IMG/VR virus record: IMGVR_UViG_3300020183_000055
Location: 1 to 64,000 of that record
DNA length: 64,000 bases
Direction: 5' to 3' (one strand)
DNA from: a virus
The position numbers and the translations under genes were made by a program. Below the pieces are notes generated by a model that worked only from the letters and a program-made list of their open reading frames with translations, was not told the DNA's origin and ran no database searches. The first letter of the stretch is position 1. Each line of letters begins with the position of its first letter. Positions 47,937 to 58,107 of this stretch are shown in pieces.

Positions 47937-50900
47937 TTATATTTTAACACATCTACAAGTGCCTCCGTAACCTGGACCAGCGGCAAAATAATAGATGTTG
48001 TTGTCGTCATGCCATCCCGCAAAAACAGCTCTATCTTGATTGTTGTTTGGATATTCCCCGTCGAAGGTCCAATGGTAATCACTCCAAAAAGGCCCGAATA
48101 TTGTACCGTTTTGGGTGATAGCTCCTGTAACCTGAGAAGAAAAATCTGTATTTCCACAGGTGAATATGTTACCTGATTGTTGCGCGGTTCCGTACCCATC
48201 AACATAATCCCATAGCCCAGCACAAGTCGACTGGGGACTAGGCCTAAAATTTTGATATCCAAACGTAGCTTGTATAAGGGGGTTGTTAGTCGTAAACGTG
48301 ACACCGGGAGCATTTGTATAAGCATATCTCTCAGCCTGAGGGATACTTGCACTACCGGTTCCGCCATTCCCGAAATAAGCAAACATGGTGTTGAAATCTG
48401 ACAGTGTAGCAACTCTCCAACCGGATGGACATATACTTTGACCGGGGGTTTGCCCAGAAGGCCCGGTAAGAGCATACCAATTGTAAAAATTCCCTTCTCT
48501 CTCTGTTCCACCAGTACCGCTCGCTGATGTGTACTGAGGGGTAATGGTGGTTATATTCCAGGATGCTGGAGCAACATATGCGATAGGTGTTCCGTTATTG
48601 TATCTAGAAGTTCTAAGATTTGATTTCATCCAACAAGCAGACCCTAGAAGAACGGTTTGGTACACATTGCCATCTATATCAGAAACAGTAGAAGTACCAC
48701 AGGTGAACACGAAAGATTGAGATGGTGTTGGGGTTGGAGTTCCAGTTGGAGTTCCAGTTGGAGTTCCAGTTGGAGTTCCAGTTGGAGTTCCAGTTGGAGT
48801 TTGGGTAGGAGTTACTGTCGGGGTTTGGGTAGGAGTCGGCGTATTAGTACTGGTTTGAGTAGGCGTAGGAGTTGGTGTGGGTGTTTCTGTAGGTGTTGAT
48901 GATTGTGGCACAAATTCGGTGCTGGTCGGGGTACATGTTGGTGTATTTGTCGGGGTTAAAGAAATTGTGGGGGTGTTAGATGGGGTTGGAGCTGGAGGTC
49001 TACAGTCTCCATTGTTTAAACAACAATTGGAACAGGTTTGACTAAAACTAACACCGGTTATTGTGGGAGGTGTCCAAGATCCATTAGCGCAGATCATCGT
49101 CGGATATCTTCGGGCATTCAAATTTATGGTTTGACCAGTTATACAATCCATGTATTGTATTCTAACATCTGTACCAGGAGTAACATCAACCTTCCAACAA
49201 TTACAAGTTCTATCAAGCGGGGTAAGAGTTGGTGTAGGCGTTACTCTTATAGGAGTTGGAGAAGGCTCAAAGCTTGATTGACAAACTGTATCCCAGTAGG
49301 GAACTCCTGCAGGAAGAAGAGTAACAGTAGTTTCCGGGACAATTCCTGCTACTGGGCCAAACTGATACTGAGTAAAATATTCGGTGACTTGAGTAGAAGG
49401 ATTTCGTGGAGGTGTGTCACGCCAAATTCTCAATAATTGGTAATTATAATCTCCTCCACTTTCCCATCTTAGCCAGATATAATCTCTAAGTTGAAATTGA
49501 CTTTGTATGGCATCTCCTTCGTCTGTAGTTTGGGGGTTAATCCAAATTTGCGGTGTCAATCTGTCAAAAACGTTCCATGATCCTCCTGAAAAAGAAGTAA
49601 TATATCCTGGATCAACGTTTGAATTTGGTTCATCCCAAGTTAAAAAATCCCATCCAGTTAAATTTCCAAGGTTTGTGGTTAATCCAGATGTTATTGTTAT
49701 TCCCGCAACATTTCTTGATGATTGTTGGGCTTCAGATGAAGACATAAAATCAACCCCAAACGTGTATTTGGTAGATACACCTCCTACTGAGTCTGACGAT
49801 ATTGATGTAACCTTGAAATTATACCAAACATCTAGACCTTGGTAATCATTTCCTGTTCCAATAAGAACCCAAATTGCATTCCCAACAGTTTGGCCTGTAC
49901 AAAAACCTCCCAAAGTTCCAGGAGTTGCTGTTGAGAATTGTATCTCAATTCGATTTGTGTTCGAACTAACTGTTGTTGGGAAAGAACCATTTACGCTGAA
50001 TCTAATTTGGAAGTCGATCATCCCTCCAGTTGCAGCCAGGGTTGAAGCAGAAATACTGTAAATGTTCGACGGGGAAACTGGATATGAGGCATAATACTCT
50101 TCATTACACGGTGAAGCATTTATGTTGAATCCCTGGGCTCCACTTCCACCTGCGGGGAAAGTGGGATTGGTATTAACTGCATTGGTGAAAGCATATTCGA
50201 ATGGGACTGGTGCTCCTCCCCCATCTGGTTGTTCCATCCGAAGCAAGGCATAGGAACAAATTGATCCTTGAGTATCTTTATCGATTACCTGAGAATACAA
50301 TGTGGTGTCTTCGTTGTTACATGACGTATAATAGACTATGAAGGGGGCAGATGCTCCCATCACTGGTCCTGTTGATGTGGTATCCCACTTATAACAATTA
50401 CAATTCAGACCACATTGTGTCGTTGCAAAGTTTGAGCATCGAAGAATATTTCCCTGCGACCAAGAAGGAGTTGCGGAATTTCCGGGATAAATATAAAGGT
50501 CACTGGAATAAACGAGATAAGAATAACAAATTTGACGTACTTGTCCCGGCTGTATATTAATATTAAAAGTTTGAACCCCGGTTCCGGAGGTATAGTAAAG
50601 TCTTCCCTGTCTTCCCTGATCTGGTCTAGTCCAAATCCACGCACATAATCTGTTATCAGCATTTTCTGGAAAATATCCAAAATTATTAGCTGGGGTTGTG
50701 CTGGTATTTTCTCCATAAGTTCCCGACGAAAAAGTTGGCTGAAAAGGAGAATAAAAAGTAACCGTGTCGGCCTCGTCTATTTCAATATTTTCGATCGTTT
50801 GCGAACAATCACATCCAACAACACTTACAGTTGCATTACTCACGTTAGAGTAAGTCCAGGCAAAACAGGTGGTTGGATTAGAACAAGTTGTTGGTGTTGG

Positions 50901-52868
50901 TGTAGGAGTTGCATAGGGAGTGGGTGTCTGTGAAACTAAAATAGGAGAAGCATAAGGAAGACCCGCGGGAGGTGTTGGAGCTGCATCTGTGGTTGCGTTT
51001 AATGCATCAACCGTGTACACAATTTGCTCGTTGGAAGTTATAGATAGAACGGATAAAGTACCGGCATTTGATAAATTCCCAGCGGTAGCCCCATCCCAGT
51101 TGGCTTCATATCTGATCGATGCACTAGTTTGTCCGGCATACAAAATCAAAGTGGATGTAATCTCGAGAGGATTTCCACTTAAAGTCATTTGGTGTTTGAA
51201 GTTTACCTCTATGTTGGCTTTCTGCGGAACAATATCCTGCAAAGTATAGGTGAAAATTATAGACCCAGAATCAACATACGAGGAAAGAACCAAATTAGAA
51301 AAACGAATTGTGTTGGCATTGAAGTTTTCCAAAACAGCTTCTGGCGTCAAAGCCCTACCATAAATTCTAGTCAAAGCGATTTTTCCATTCAAATAATTTG
51401 CAGGGTCTGCAGATGATTGGGAAGCGTCAGAACCTATATTAACTTTAGTTTCAAACAGGGAAAATTCCGTTTCATTTGGAACAACATTAACATTCTGTTG
51501 AACTCCATCTACAAAAAGTCTGAGAGTGAATCCATCAAATGTTCCAACCACATGATACCACCTTCCAGTTTCGGGAGTAAAATTGGACGCGGAGGTATAC
51601 CACACATTTTCCACTCTTATACCTACATCTAACGTTCCAGTATGTTCACCAGGGTGATTTACACAAGTTCCCAGCTGGAAAGGCACATCATCACCAAGTT
51701 CCCATGATGTTATTAATGAAGTATTCTTTCCTTGCAAATCGGTTTCCAGATAAAACCAAGATTCCAAACTCCATCCCTCAGTAGATTCAATTGTGGAATT
51801 TAAAAAGGCTTTTTGATTAGATGAATCAGTGAATCTAAATTGCCCTCCATTTTCAGAAGACCAAGATGGAGAATTAACTAAACTTGCCGAAGGAATCCCC
51901 TGTTGGTCAGCAACCAAATTAAACCAGGTTGAACCGGCTTGGGGATAAGAAGAGTAATTGGCAGCATCCAATGAAACAATTAAATTTTCTTGTTGTGCTG
52001 GATTATATGTGGACCACAAATTGTTGGAATTCATGTACAGAACGGCTGCGTCACCATTGTCTCCGAAAACTTGACCGGTTGATCTCTCGAGCAGGGATAT
52101 GAATTCAGAATAAGTGGATGCCTGGTTGAATCCAACCCCCGCTAACACAGATAAGCCAAATGTTGGTGCTGCAATTCTAATTGTGAAATCGCATTCGTCG
52201 AATGCAGGCAAGGAAATCGAAATTTCCCCTCTGATTGCATTTGTTGAAACTCCGGTGAGCTGCCTAATAACATAATATTCTACAGGTTGTTGTAGGTTTG
52301 AATTTGAAACTTTGTTCGCAAGTGATTGGGAGGATGGTCCTTCTGTAGCATTGCTCATCTCTTGGAGCTCAACAAAAACACTATTATTCAAAGGAAGAGT
52401 TCCGGATTGCAAAGATAAAGTGGCCGTAAGGGTCCATTTCTGTCCAGAAGAAGCAGAAACCGGAGAAGGATTGGTGGCAAGAACAATTTTTGCCTGCCCA
52501 TCTCCAGCCGAAGATCCCGTAATTCGCACGTCATAATAAATAAATCCATCCGCAGTCTGACCTGGACCCGTAATCTCTCCTGTTATTCCCTCGGGATAAG
52601 TAGTATTGTCTGTATCGATAGACCAACCTTTAGGATTTATTTTAGGGCCCAACACCACAATGGTAGGCTGAGTTTCTGAAGGAACAGGGTTGGCTAATAT
52701 CCAACCTAATTCCTCGTCCGGCCCGTTCCACCATTTCAAACCACCTGGGGATTGATAAGTGTATGCGTCTGCCGTACCACCAACGGACAAAGTTCCTATT
52801 TGTAAAGTTCCTGGAATCCTATTTCCTGTTCCACCGGCATTATAGGCAAATGGTCTCGATGTTGACAT
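47937..52868 (-). CDS. Giant tail fibre or adhesin with LamG-like and FISUMP domains
   Basis: A 1643-residue protein. After an N-terminal virion-attachment-like stretch ([13 protein letters not shown]), a LamG/ConA-like domain lies near residues 360-510 ([37 protein letters not shown]). Next come beta-rich modules and a short Pro-Thr linker (about 650), further modules and a long Thr/Pro/Gly-rich linker (about 1300-1385). The last 255 residues are a FISUMP domain ([37 protein letters not shown], ending [10 protein letters not shown]), typical of Bacteroidota/Fibrobacter surface proteins. It is likely the receptor-binding fibre. A GATATATA element lies 15 nt before the ATG. Confidence 0.85.
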   Translation of the reverse strand: MSTSRPFAYNAGGTGNRIPGTLQIGTLSVGGTADAYTYQSPGGLKWWNGPDEELGWILANPVPSETQPTIVVLGPKINPKGWSIDTDNTTYPEGITGEITGPGQTADGFIYYDVRITGSSAGDGQAKIVLATNPSPVSASSGQKWTLTATLSLQSGTLPLNNSVFVELQEMSNATEGPSSQSLANKVSNSNLQQPVEYYVIRQLTGVSTNAIRGEISISLPAFDECDFTIRIAAPTFGLSVLAGVGFNQASTYSEFISLLERSTGQVFGDNGDAAVLYMNSNNLWSTYNPAQQENLIVSLDAANYSSYPQAGSTWFNLVADQQGIPSASLVNSPSWSSENGGQFRFTDSSNQKAFLNSTIESTEGWSLESWFYLETDLQGKNTSLITSWELGDDVPFQLGTCVNHPGEHTGTLDVGIRVENVWYTSASNFTPETGRWYHVVGTFDGFTLRLFVDGVQQNVNVVPNETEFSLFETKVNIGSDASQSSADPANYLNGKIALTRIYGRALTPEAVLENFNANTIRFSNLVLSSYVDSGSIIFTYTLQDIVPQKANIEVNFKHQMTLSGNPLEITSTLILYAGQTSASIRYEANWDGATAGNLSNAGTLSVLSITSNEQIVYTVDALNATTDAAPTPPAGLPYASPILVSQTPTPYATPTPTPTTCSNPTTCFAWTYSNVSNATVSVVGCDCSQTIENIEIDEADTVTFYSPFQPTFSSGTYGENTSTTPANNFGYFPENADNRLCAWIWTRPDQGRQGRLYYTSGTGVQTFNINIQPGQVRQICYSYLVYSSDLYIYPGNSATPSWSQGNILRCSNFATTQCGLNCNCYKWDTTSTGPVMGASAPFIVYYTSCNNEDTTLYSQVIDKDTQGSICSYALLRMEQPDGGGAPVPFEYAFTNAVNTNPTFPAGGSGAQGFNINASPCNEEYYASYPVSPSNIYSISASTLAATGGMIDFQIRFSVNGSFPTTVSSNTNRIEIQFSTATPGTLGGFCTGQTVGNAIWVLIGTGNDYQGLDVWYNFKVTSISSDSVGGVSTKYTFGVDFMSSSEAQQSSRNVAGITITSGLTTNLGNLTGWDFLTWDEPNSNVDPGYITSFSGGSWNVFDRLTPQIWINPQTTDEGDAIQSQFQLRDYIWLRWESGGDYNYQLLRIWRDTPPRNPSTQVTEYFTQYQFGPVAGIVPETTVTLLPAGVPYWDTVCQSSFEPSPTPIRVTPTPTLTPLDRTCNCWKVDVTPGTDVRIQYMDCITGQTINLNARRYPTMICANGSWTPPTITGVSFSQTCSNCCLNNGDCRPPAPTPSNTPTISLTPTNTPTCTPTSTEFVPQSSTPTETPTPTPTPTQTSTNTPTPTQTPTVTPTQTPTGTPTGTPTGTPTGTPTGTPTPTPSQSFVFTCGTSTVSDIDGNVYQTVLLGSACWMKSNLRTSRYNNGTPIAYVAPASWNITTITPQYTSASGTGGTEREGNFYNWYALTGPSGQTPGQSICPSGWRVATLSDFNTMFAYFGNGGTGSASIPQAERYAYTNAPGVTFTTNNPLIQATFGYQNFRPSPQSTCAGLWDYVDGYGTAQQSGNIFTCGNTDFSSQVTGAITQNGTIFGPFWSDYHWTFDGEYPNNNQDRAVFAGWHDDNNIYYFAAGPGYGGTCRCVKI
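48734..48800. repeat. 12-bp tandem repeat coding for Thr-Pro-Thr-Gly
   Basis: About five and a half copies of TTGGAGTTCCAG lie back to back; on the minus strand they code TPTGTPTG. The copies are nearly perfect, which suggests recent slippage in the fibre linker. Confidence 0.85.
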
Positions 52869-52883
52869 TCGATGTTTTTTTTC

Positions 52884-52891
52884 TATATATC
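52884..52891 (-). promoter_or_regulatory. Putative phage late promoter element (GATATATA)
   Basis: On the minus strand CTAGATAGATATATAGAAAA lies 15 nt before the giant fibre ATG, between its start and the stop of the upstream gene. Confidence 0.5.
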
Positions 52892-52894
52892 TAT

Positions 52895-53452
52895 CTAGGT
52901 TCTAGAAACCTCGTAATCAAAACTCAAATAATTACATTTAAATCCAACCGTAAAAGTGTTAACAGAAGGGGAGTTATTCGTGTAATTTAGGTTTATTGTT
53001 CCAACCCCGGTTAGAGTAACCTCTTTGAAAAGAACAGAAACAACAATTCCCCCCTCATTATTTAAAATTCTTAATGGTAAAACAGGGGTGAAAATGTTAT
53101 CATTTTGAAATGCTAATTTATCGAGAACTGTTTCCAACATGATAAAATAATTCGAAAATCCCTCACCAATTCTAAATGTGACATCAAAATCCCTAGAGAA
53201 AAGATCCTGAACGGGAGTGGCACTTTGATAATTGATTTCCTTTCCTAGATTTTTTGTTTGTGAAACTAGTCCGGCAGTCAAAGTAGGAAATCCCACCGAT
53301 TGTATGCTGCTGTTCATGTAAGAAGTGATTGTGTCGTAAGGAGTTGGTTGTTTTTTCAAATAATCTATCCATCTATTTTCCACGGAAAGTGGAAAAAAAC
53401 CCTTCGGAAAATTGAAATAAAAAGAATTGGATCTTGCGTTTAAAATTGCCAT
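52895..53452 (-). CDS. Possible tail tube-like or baseplate protein
   Basis: A 185-residue protein rich in beta strands: [20 protein letters not shown], then [20 protein letters not shown] and [20 protein letters not shown]. The repeated 'F-x-V-x-F-K' strands and size fit a tail tube or baseplate tube initiator (T4 gp19 or gp54-like), and its place upstream of the giant fibre gene supports a tail role. This is an inference from size and context; no signature is recognised. Confidence 0.5.
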   Translation of the reverse strand: MAILNARSNSFYFNFPKGFFPLSVENRWIDYLKKQPTPYDTITSYMNSSIQSVGFPTLTAGLVSQTKNLGKEINYQSATPVQDLFSRDFDVTFRIGEGFSNYFIMLETVLDKLAFQNDNIFTPVLPLRILNNEGGIVVSVLFKEVTLTGVGTINLNYTNNSPSVNTFTVGFKCNYLSFDYEVSRT

Positions 53453-53471
53453 TCAATCAAAATCATTTTTA

Positions 53472-55994
53472 TCAATTTCCTCTTGGTCTATATCCACCAG
53501 AAGGTGGTCTTGTGTTTGTGCTACCTCCACCAGAAGGAAAAGTTGGACGATTTGGACTTCCCGAATCAGATCCGCTTTGATTTGCATTGCTTCCTCCTTG
53601 AGCGGCAGGACCTCCGGTGTCCAAACCGCCTTGGGTGTTTCCATATGCAGCTAATTCATCCATGAATAGCTGACCAGATACTCCGTAAGATCCAAAAAGT
53701 CCAGATACGGCATCTGTAAATATTTGTTTCGTAATTCCGGAATACAATTTAAATCCTACGGAAGAAGGATTTAGAAAATAATCGATAATTTGGGAAGATG
53801 CCCATCCAGAATCAACCTTTCCCTGAACATCGGAAGCTATAGCCGCTTTGAATGCTGCTATACCCATAATATCCAGGGCTCTTGCAGGCTGTACCCCGCC
53901 AGATGAAATACCAGAGATTCCGGTCGCTCCCGCCTGAGAACTTTGAAACTGTTGCCAATAACTTTGTATTGGTGTCAATTTACTTCCTGAGGTTTGGAAA
54001 GAAGATGGAGATGGTACGATAGGAGTAGAAGACCCTGAAGTATCAAAGGAAGAAAATAAAGCAGGGATAGGCTCGTTATCCTTCAACCAATTTCCATAAT
54101 ATAGAACAGAAGAGGAAGACCCGGAAATTCTTGCTGTTCCTTGCGAGTTATCTTTTGTTGAACCTCGACCAGCCAATTGAATGTCTTGTATAGAATCAGA
54201 GGCAGAAAGGGATTTCTTGGCAAATCTTTCCTTCACAGATGACAGTTTAGAAAAAAGAGGAGTTTGACTTTCTTTACTACTTTGGGCAACCACTGGCTGG
54301 TTAGAAACATAAAATCTTCGGTTGGTGAAGGTTAAAATTTGATTTGCCAAACTTTCATCTACCTTGAATGCTAGTTCACCCTTTGCAGCATTTGCCAAAT
54401 TATTTCCAACTATTGAAGGGGCAAATAATTTATTGTTCTTGTTGTCGATGAAAACCAACTTGAAGGTTCCAGAGGAAGTGAGATCTAACAAATCCATAGT
54501 TCCGTTTGCATTTCTTTTGTAAAAAGTGAACTTGTAGAAATTATCAAACGGAGAAATACGAATGTAAGCCTGTCCTAGCCCATAGGATATTGTTTGAGTA
54601 ACCCCCCCGTCTGCCTGGTCGATTGTGAATCCTTTCACGGATAAATTGGACATAGTCAAATTCACCGTGTTATTTTCAACAAAAACATTTTGATATTTGA
54701 TAGTTTCTCTTGGAACAAGAGTGTTGGCGGGAACCGAAATTGAGGACTGATTTGCTAGTTTATTGTAAATTTTTTGGGTTTGAGGAAAAACTGAAAGTTG
54801 AAGTGGTGCAATTTCTGGTCCATATCTACCAGTATCCAAAGAAGTGAAAGAGGCATTTCTTACCAGTCGTGACTGATCAACCGAATTAACCAAGGTCATT
54901 GTGTAACTCAAGGTAAATCCTGATGCAACGGATGGGTATCTAACAATGGGTCTATACAGAAGGGGAACATCAAATGCAGTAGTTTGTATGGTTGAAAAAT
55001 TGTTGGTAACAATAAAAGATGCACCAATTTGTTCCAAAGTTTCAACTTTATGATCGATATAATATTGGTTACCGATAGAATTTTGAAAAAGAATGAAATT
55101 TTCGATGAATCCACCCGAATCAGTGGCGAAGTATTCGAAATAATCGCCGTTCCGGGCAGAACCTATGTAAGCCCCAACGTTGAAAAATGGATCCTCCGAT
55201 TCCAAAGATAAAGTTGCATATAAAGTGGATCCATATTGATCATATCCATTGACTTGTGTTGTATCATCTATTTGCCACACCGAAATTCTCATGGGTGAAC
55301 CGGTAACATAGCCCCTTCCACTTCTCGATGTTTTTCCAGCTAGTGTGTTCGGTTTATTTGGATAAGAGGCTGCTGCATATTGGTTGTTCATGTCAACCAA
55401 AGATGGAACTAAAATTTGAAAATATTTGTCGTAAATATTTGAACCTATTGTTAAAGGGTTGGGATCTAAGGTGTAATTTTGTGCTGTACCCGAGCTTATC
55501 TCAATTTGCGAGAAAGTAACATAGGATAAATCCTGATCCAAATAGGATATGGATATGATTAGACCATCTATGTTTTCCAAATTATATCCTTGCAAAATGT
55601 GATATCTCACCGTGTCGTATACAACTGAAATATTATCTGGAAAAGAAATTTCCAGGTTGGCGGTAGGTGTCAGCTTGGGATTAAAATCGTTGTAAGGAAC
55701 AATCAAATTAGGATTTAGAGGTATAAAAGAATTTTCCGAAGTTTTTACCACATTGTTCAGGGCGGTGTTTTGTGTTGTGACATAATTTTGGTTCAAATTG
55801 AAAATTTGAACTTCGTTGGTCGGTGATCCTTTGTATTCTAAAATCCCATTAATCAACTTGTTGAATCCCACTGTCGGATTTCCTCCCCCGGTGTTAACAT
55901 TGTAAGTTTGTGGATTTGGTTGAGCAGCATACATGTATTCCAACACCAGATAAGGAGTTAGCTGTATGTATTTAGAAGTTGTGGTGTATGCCAT
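53472..55994 (-). CDS. Large tail or baseplate structural protein
   Basis: An 840-residue Asn/Ser/Gln-rich protein with many beta strands and no membrane part. The N-terminal 300 residues include repeated strand pairs (KYIQLTPYLVLEYMYA, NISVVYDTVRYHIL). The C-terminal 250 residues are low-complexity, ending GGSTNTRPPSGGYRPRGN, with repeats of SGSS and GG. The composition is that of a wedge or long fibre. The neighbouring genes are the tube-like protein and a spanin-like membrane protein. I cannot name the protein. Confidence 0.7.
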   Translation of the reverse strand: MAYTTTSKYIQLTPYLVLEYMYAAQPNPQTYNVNTGGGNPTVGFNKLINGILEYKGSPTNEVQIFNLNQNYVTTQNTALNNVVKTSENSFIPLNPNLIVPYNDFNPKLTPTANLEISFPDNISVVYDTVRYHILQGYNLENIDGLIISISYLDQDLSYVTFSQIEISSGTAQNYTLDPNPLTIGSNIYDKYFQILVPSLVDMNNQYAAASYPNKPNTLAGKTSRSGRGYVTGSPMRISVWQIDDTTQVNGYDQYGSTLYATLSLESEDPFFNVGAYIGSARNGDYFEYFATDSGGFIENFILFQNSIGNQYYIDHKVETLEQIGASFIVTNNFSTIQTTAFDVPLLYRPIVRYPSVASGFTLSYTMTLVNSVDQSRLVRNASFTSLDTGRYGPEIAPLQLSVFPQTQKIYNKLANQSSISVPANTLVPRETIKYQNVFVENNTVNLTMSNLSVKGFTIDQADGGVTQTISYGLGQAYIRISPFDNFYKFTFYKRNANGTMDLLDLTSSGTFKLVFIDNKNNKLFAPSIVGNNLANAAKGELAFKVDESLANQILTFTNRRFYVSNQPVVAQSSKESQTPLFSKLSSVKERFAKKSLSASDSIQDIQLAGRGSTKDNSQGTARISGSSSSVLYYGNWLKDNEPIPALFSSFDTSGSSTPIVPSPSSFQTSGSKLTPIQSYWQQFQSSQAGATGISGISSGGVQPARALDIMGIAAFKAAIASDVQGKVDSGWASSQIIDYFLNPSSVGFKLYSGITKQIFTDAVSGLFGSYGVSGQLFMDELAAYGNTQGGLDTGGPAAQGGSNANQSGSDSGSPNRPTFPSGGGSTNTRPPSGGYRPRGN

Positions 55995-56003
55995 TTTGTA
56001 ATT

Positions 56004-56837
56004 TTATTTGCCGAATTGAAGAAATTTAGGGGAATAAGTGACCCCAATCACAACATTAGGACCCATTCCTACAAAACCCCCAGGTCCAGATGTCAAACCT
56101 AATCCAAGGCCAAACCCTATCCCGAAAGGTTTTCTTGAATTCCTCAAAGCCCTCTTGGATTCCCCGTCGTCTAATAAATTAATCGAATTTAATTCCGCAA
56201 AAGAAATCCCCGGGAAATCAGTAGAGGCTCTAACATAAAGTTTACCAGATTTAGGATCTCTAACCAATCCTGTTATGAGGTCAATTTTTTGATTTATTTT
56301 CAGATGTGCAGATTCTGTGTTAATTTTGGGAATTATTCTCCAGCCCAATCGAAGAGAATCCATCAAAATCTTCGAGGTGTCGTATGTAATAGAATAAGGT
56401 AAAATTCCTTCTATGGACAAATAATTTTTTCCCTTCAAAGTAGGTTTATACGAAAAATACAATTCGGGGGTTTTTTGGTTGAACCTGGATATCACCGGGA
56501 CGTAGATTGAAGAATCCCGATATTCAACAACAGTTTGGATGACCACTTTGGTTTTTTTTCTTTTTTCAACATCCAATTTTTGAATTAAATCCAAATTTTC
56601 CGATCTTAACTCTTCATAGTAAAATTCCAAAGAAAGTCTTTGTGCCAACAAAGTTTCATTTTCGGAGGAAATTATCACCACAGAATCTTGAATAGCGGCG
56701 TAATTTCTTTTGTGTCTATCTGCCTCTTCTTTGGATTCTTTTAATTCCTTTAGATTCCAAATTAATGCTAAAATAAAAATCAAAATTGTGGCGGATAAAC
56801 CAACAATTATTCGCAATTTGTAATCAATATTTTTCAT
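56004..56837 (-). CDS. Single-pass membrane protein with coiled coil (spanin-like?)
   Basis: A 277-residue protein with an N-terminal transmembrane helix (about residues 10-28, IVGLSATILIFILALIW), a long coiled-coil segment (to about 100), a globular beta part, and a Gly-rich end (GFGLGLGLTSGPGGFVGMG). An N-terminal anchor and coiled coil fit an i-spanin or a DUF6808-like membrane protein common in Bacteroidota phages. It overlaps the upstream small coiled-coil gene by 14 nt. Lysis role is possible, but no endolysin is near. Confidence 0.6.
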   Translation of the reverse strand: MKNIDYKLRIIVGLSATILIFILALIWNLKELKESKEEADRHKRNYAAIQDSVVIISSENETLLAQRLSLEFYYEELRSENLDLIQKLDVEKRKKTKVVIQTVVEYRDSSIYVPVISRFNQKTPELYFSYKPTLKGKNYLSIEGILPYSITYDTSKILMDSLRLGWRIIPKINTESAHLKINQKIDLITGLVRDPKSGKLYVRASTDFPGISFAELNSINLLDDGESKRALRNSRKPFGIGFGLGLGLTSGPGGFVGMGPNVVIGVTYSPKFLQFGK

Positions 56838-57060
56838 AATTGAGGGTGAGTGGGTTTAATTTTCCTGGTCCATATTTTTTTTTAAGACTCTCTACAAAAT
56901 TTTGTTCTTGAGATCTAAGATCTTCCAGATGATTAATCAACGATTCTGCTTTTTGGTTTAAACTTGACATTTGTTCTTCCGCAAGATGGATTTGGTCTTT
57001 GATTTGGCCAAATTCTTGTATTAATTTTTTTGCTTCTTGGATTTCGTTTTCGTTTAACAT
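56824..57060 (-). CDS. Small coiled-coil protein
   Basis: A 78-residue protein dominated by a heptad-rich helix (EEQMSSLNQKAESLINHLED). It is similar in design to the next gene (both with 'E-x-x-L-x-x-x-L-E-x-L-R' pattern), so the two may be distant paralogues. It overlaps the membrane protein gene by 14 nt. Confidence 0.6.
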   Translation of the reverse strand: MLNENEIQEAKKLIQEFGQIKDQIHLAEEQMSSLNQKAESLINHLEDLRSQEQNFVESLKKKYGPGKLNPLTLNYEKY

Positions 57061-57071
57061 GATTTGGTTTT

Positions 57072-57329
57072 TTATAAAATAAAGACAGGTACAGTGTTTA
57101 AATCTTTCGTCAAATAATAATTAATGAATCCACTTCTGGGATTATAATTTGTAAAATCTTTTTCTGAATTTCTTAAATTTTCAAGTTTGGTCAGGAGATG
57201 TTCAGCCTCCGTTTCAAGATTCTTGGTTTTACCATTCACAATAGACATGTCTTCTAACACTCTAAAGAATTTTATTTTTAGATCTTTTGTCGAGATCATT
57301 TCATCTTGGGTAACAGGCGGGGTTTGCAT
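57072..57329 (-). CDS. Small coiled-coil protein
   Basis: An 85-residue protein: a polar start MQTPPVTQDEMISTKDLKIK, then a helix (KNLETEAEHLLTKLENLRNS) like that of the neighbour, and a short tail with YNPRSGF. It is the first gene after an AATATATA element, 20 nt upstream. Function unknown. Confidence 0.6.
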   Translation of the reverse strand: MQTPPVTQDEMISTKDLKIKFFRVLEDMSIVNGKTKNLETEAEHLLTKLENLRNSEKDFTNYNPRSGFINYYLTKDLNTVPVFIL

Positions 57330-57349
57330 AAAAAAATTTAAATCCTATG

Positions 57350-57357
57350 TATATATT
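57350..57357 (-). promoter_or_regulatory. Putative late promoter element (AATATATA)
   Basis: On the minus strand GTGAATATATACATAGG lies 20 nt before the ATG at 57329. Confidence 0.45.
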
Positions 57358-57384
57358 CACTCCAGAAAAAAACGAACTACGGGA

Positions 57385-58098
57385 TCAGTAATTCTGGATC
57401 TGAATAAATTCTAGTTCGGTCTGACTTAAAAAATCAGAAACTGTCAGAAAATTGATCAAAGGATTTTTTTCAGAATTTGCTATCCTTTTAATGATTTTAT
57501 CATGTAAATCAACTTCAGAAAAATCGATCATAACCAAATGCTCACCAAATAAGAGGGAAGTTTTTTGTGCAGTTCGTGGGGAATCCCTATAATCAAAAAC
57601 TTGAATCGTGTCTCCTATCTTTTTTTCCATTCTGCTTATTTTTACATATTTATGGGAATATTTTCCCTGCAGGGGCGGACTAATTCTGGGAAATTTCCAT
57701 TCAGAAGCTGGGGTGTTTTGATTATTTTCAACTAGATCGGATTTGGTTGGTAAAAGACAGGCAACATTGAGATGTGAAACAGTGATATCCACGAGAAGAC
57801 AGTGTCTATTTAGAGCCAGATTGTAAAGCTTGTGGAGATCTGAAGAAATTCGTGACCAATCCGCGATATCAAAATCACAGGCCAAACCCAAATCAAGATC
57901 CCACGTCTGAAAATTTTTCCACAGAAAATGTCCGTAAATATAGACGTTTTGATATTTAGAAAAAATTTGCTGACAATCAGGATCCAATAAAAATTCTTTG
58001 ACGGACGCGTAAGTTAGCATGGGCCAGGGCCGCGTGGTGCTTACCTCCCCTATCTGATATCTGAATTCCTTTCCTTCTTCATAGAAAAAATTTTCCAC
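57385..58098 (-). CDS. Putative nucleotidyltransferase-fold protein
   Basis: A 237-residue protein. The block VYIYGHFLWKNFQTWDLDLG (GH in place of the usual GS, then WDLDL), followed by CLLVDITVSH as a third acidic residue, is compatible with a Pol-beta-like nucleotidyltransferase. The rest is mixed alpha/beta, ending in a helix. It lies downstream of a collagen-like fibre gene and upstream of the small coiled-coil genes, so it may be an accessory of the fibre region, for instance an enzyme that modifies a protein or RNA. The assignment is tentative. Confidence 0.5.
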   Translation of the reverse strand: MENFFYEEGKEFRYQIGEVSTTRPWPMLTYASVKEFLLDPDCQQIFSKYQNVYIYGHFLWKNFQTWDLDLGLACDFDIADWSRISSDLHKLYNLALNRHCLLVDITVSHLNVACLLPTKSDLVENNQNTPASEWKFPRISPPLQGKYSHKYVKISRMEKKIGDTIQVFDYRDSPRTAQKTSLLFGEHLVMIDFSEVDLHDKIIKRIANSEKNPLINFLTVSDFLSQTELEFIQIQNY

Positions 58099-58107
58099 AA
58101 CAAAAAA

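Noticed and set aside
48657-48899. 80-residue plus-strand frame rich in Trp and Ser repeats
   Set aside because: It is the antisense of the Thr/Pro linker repeats in the fibre gene.
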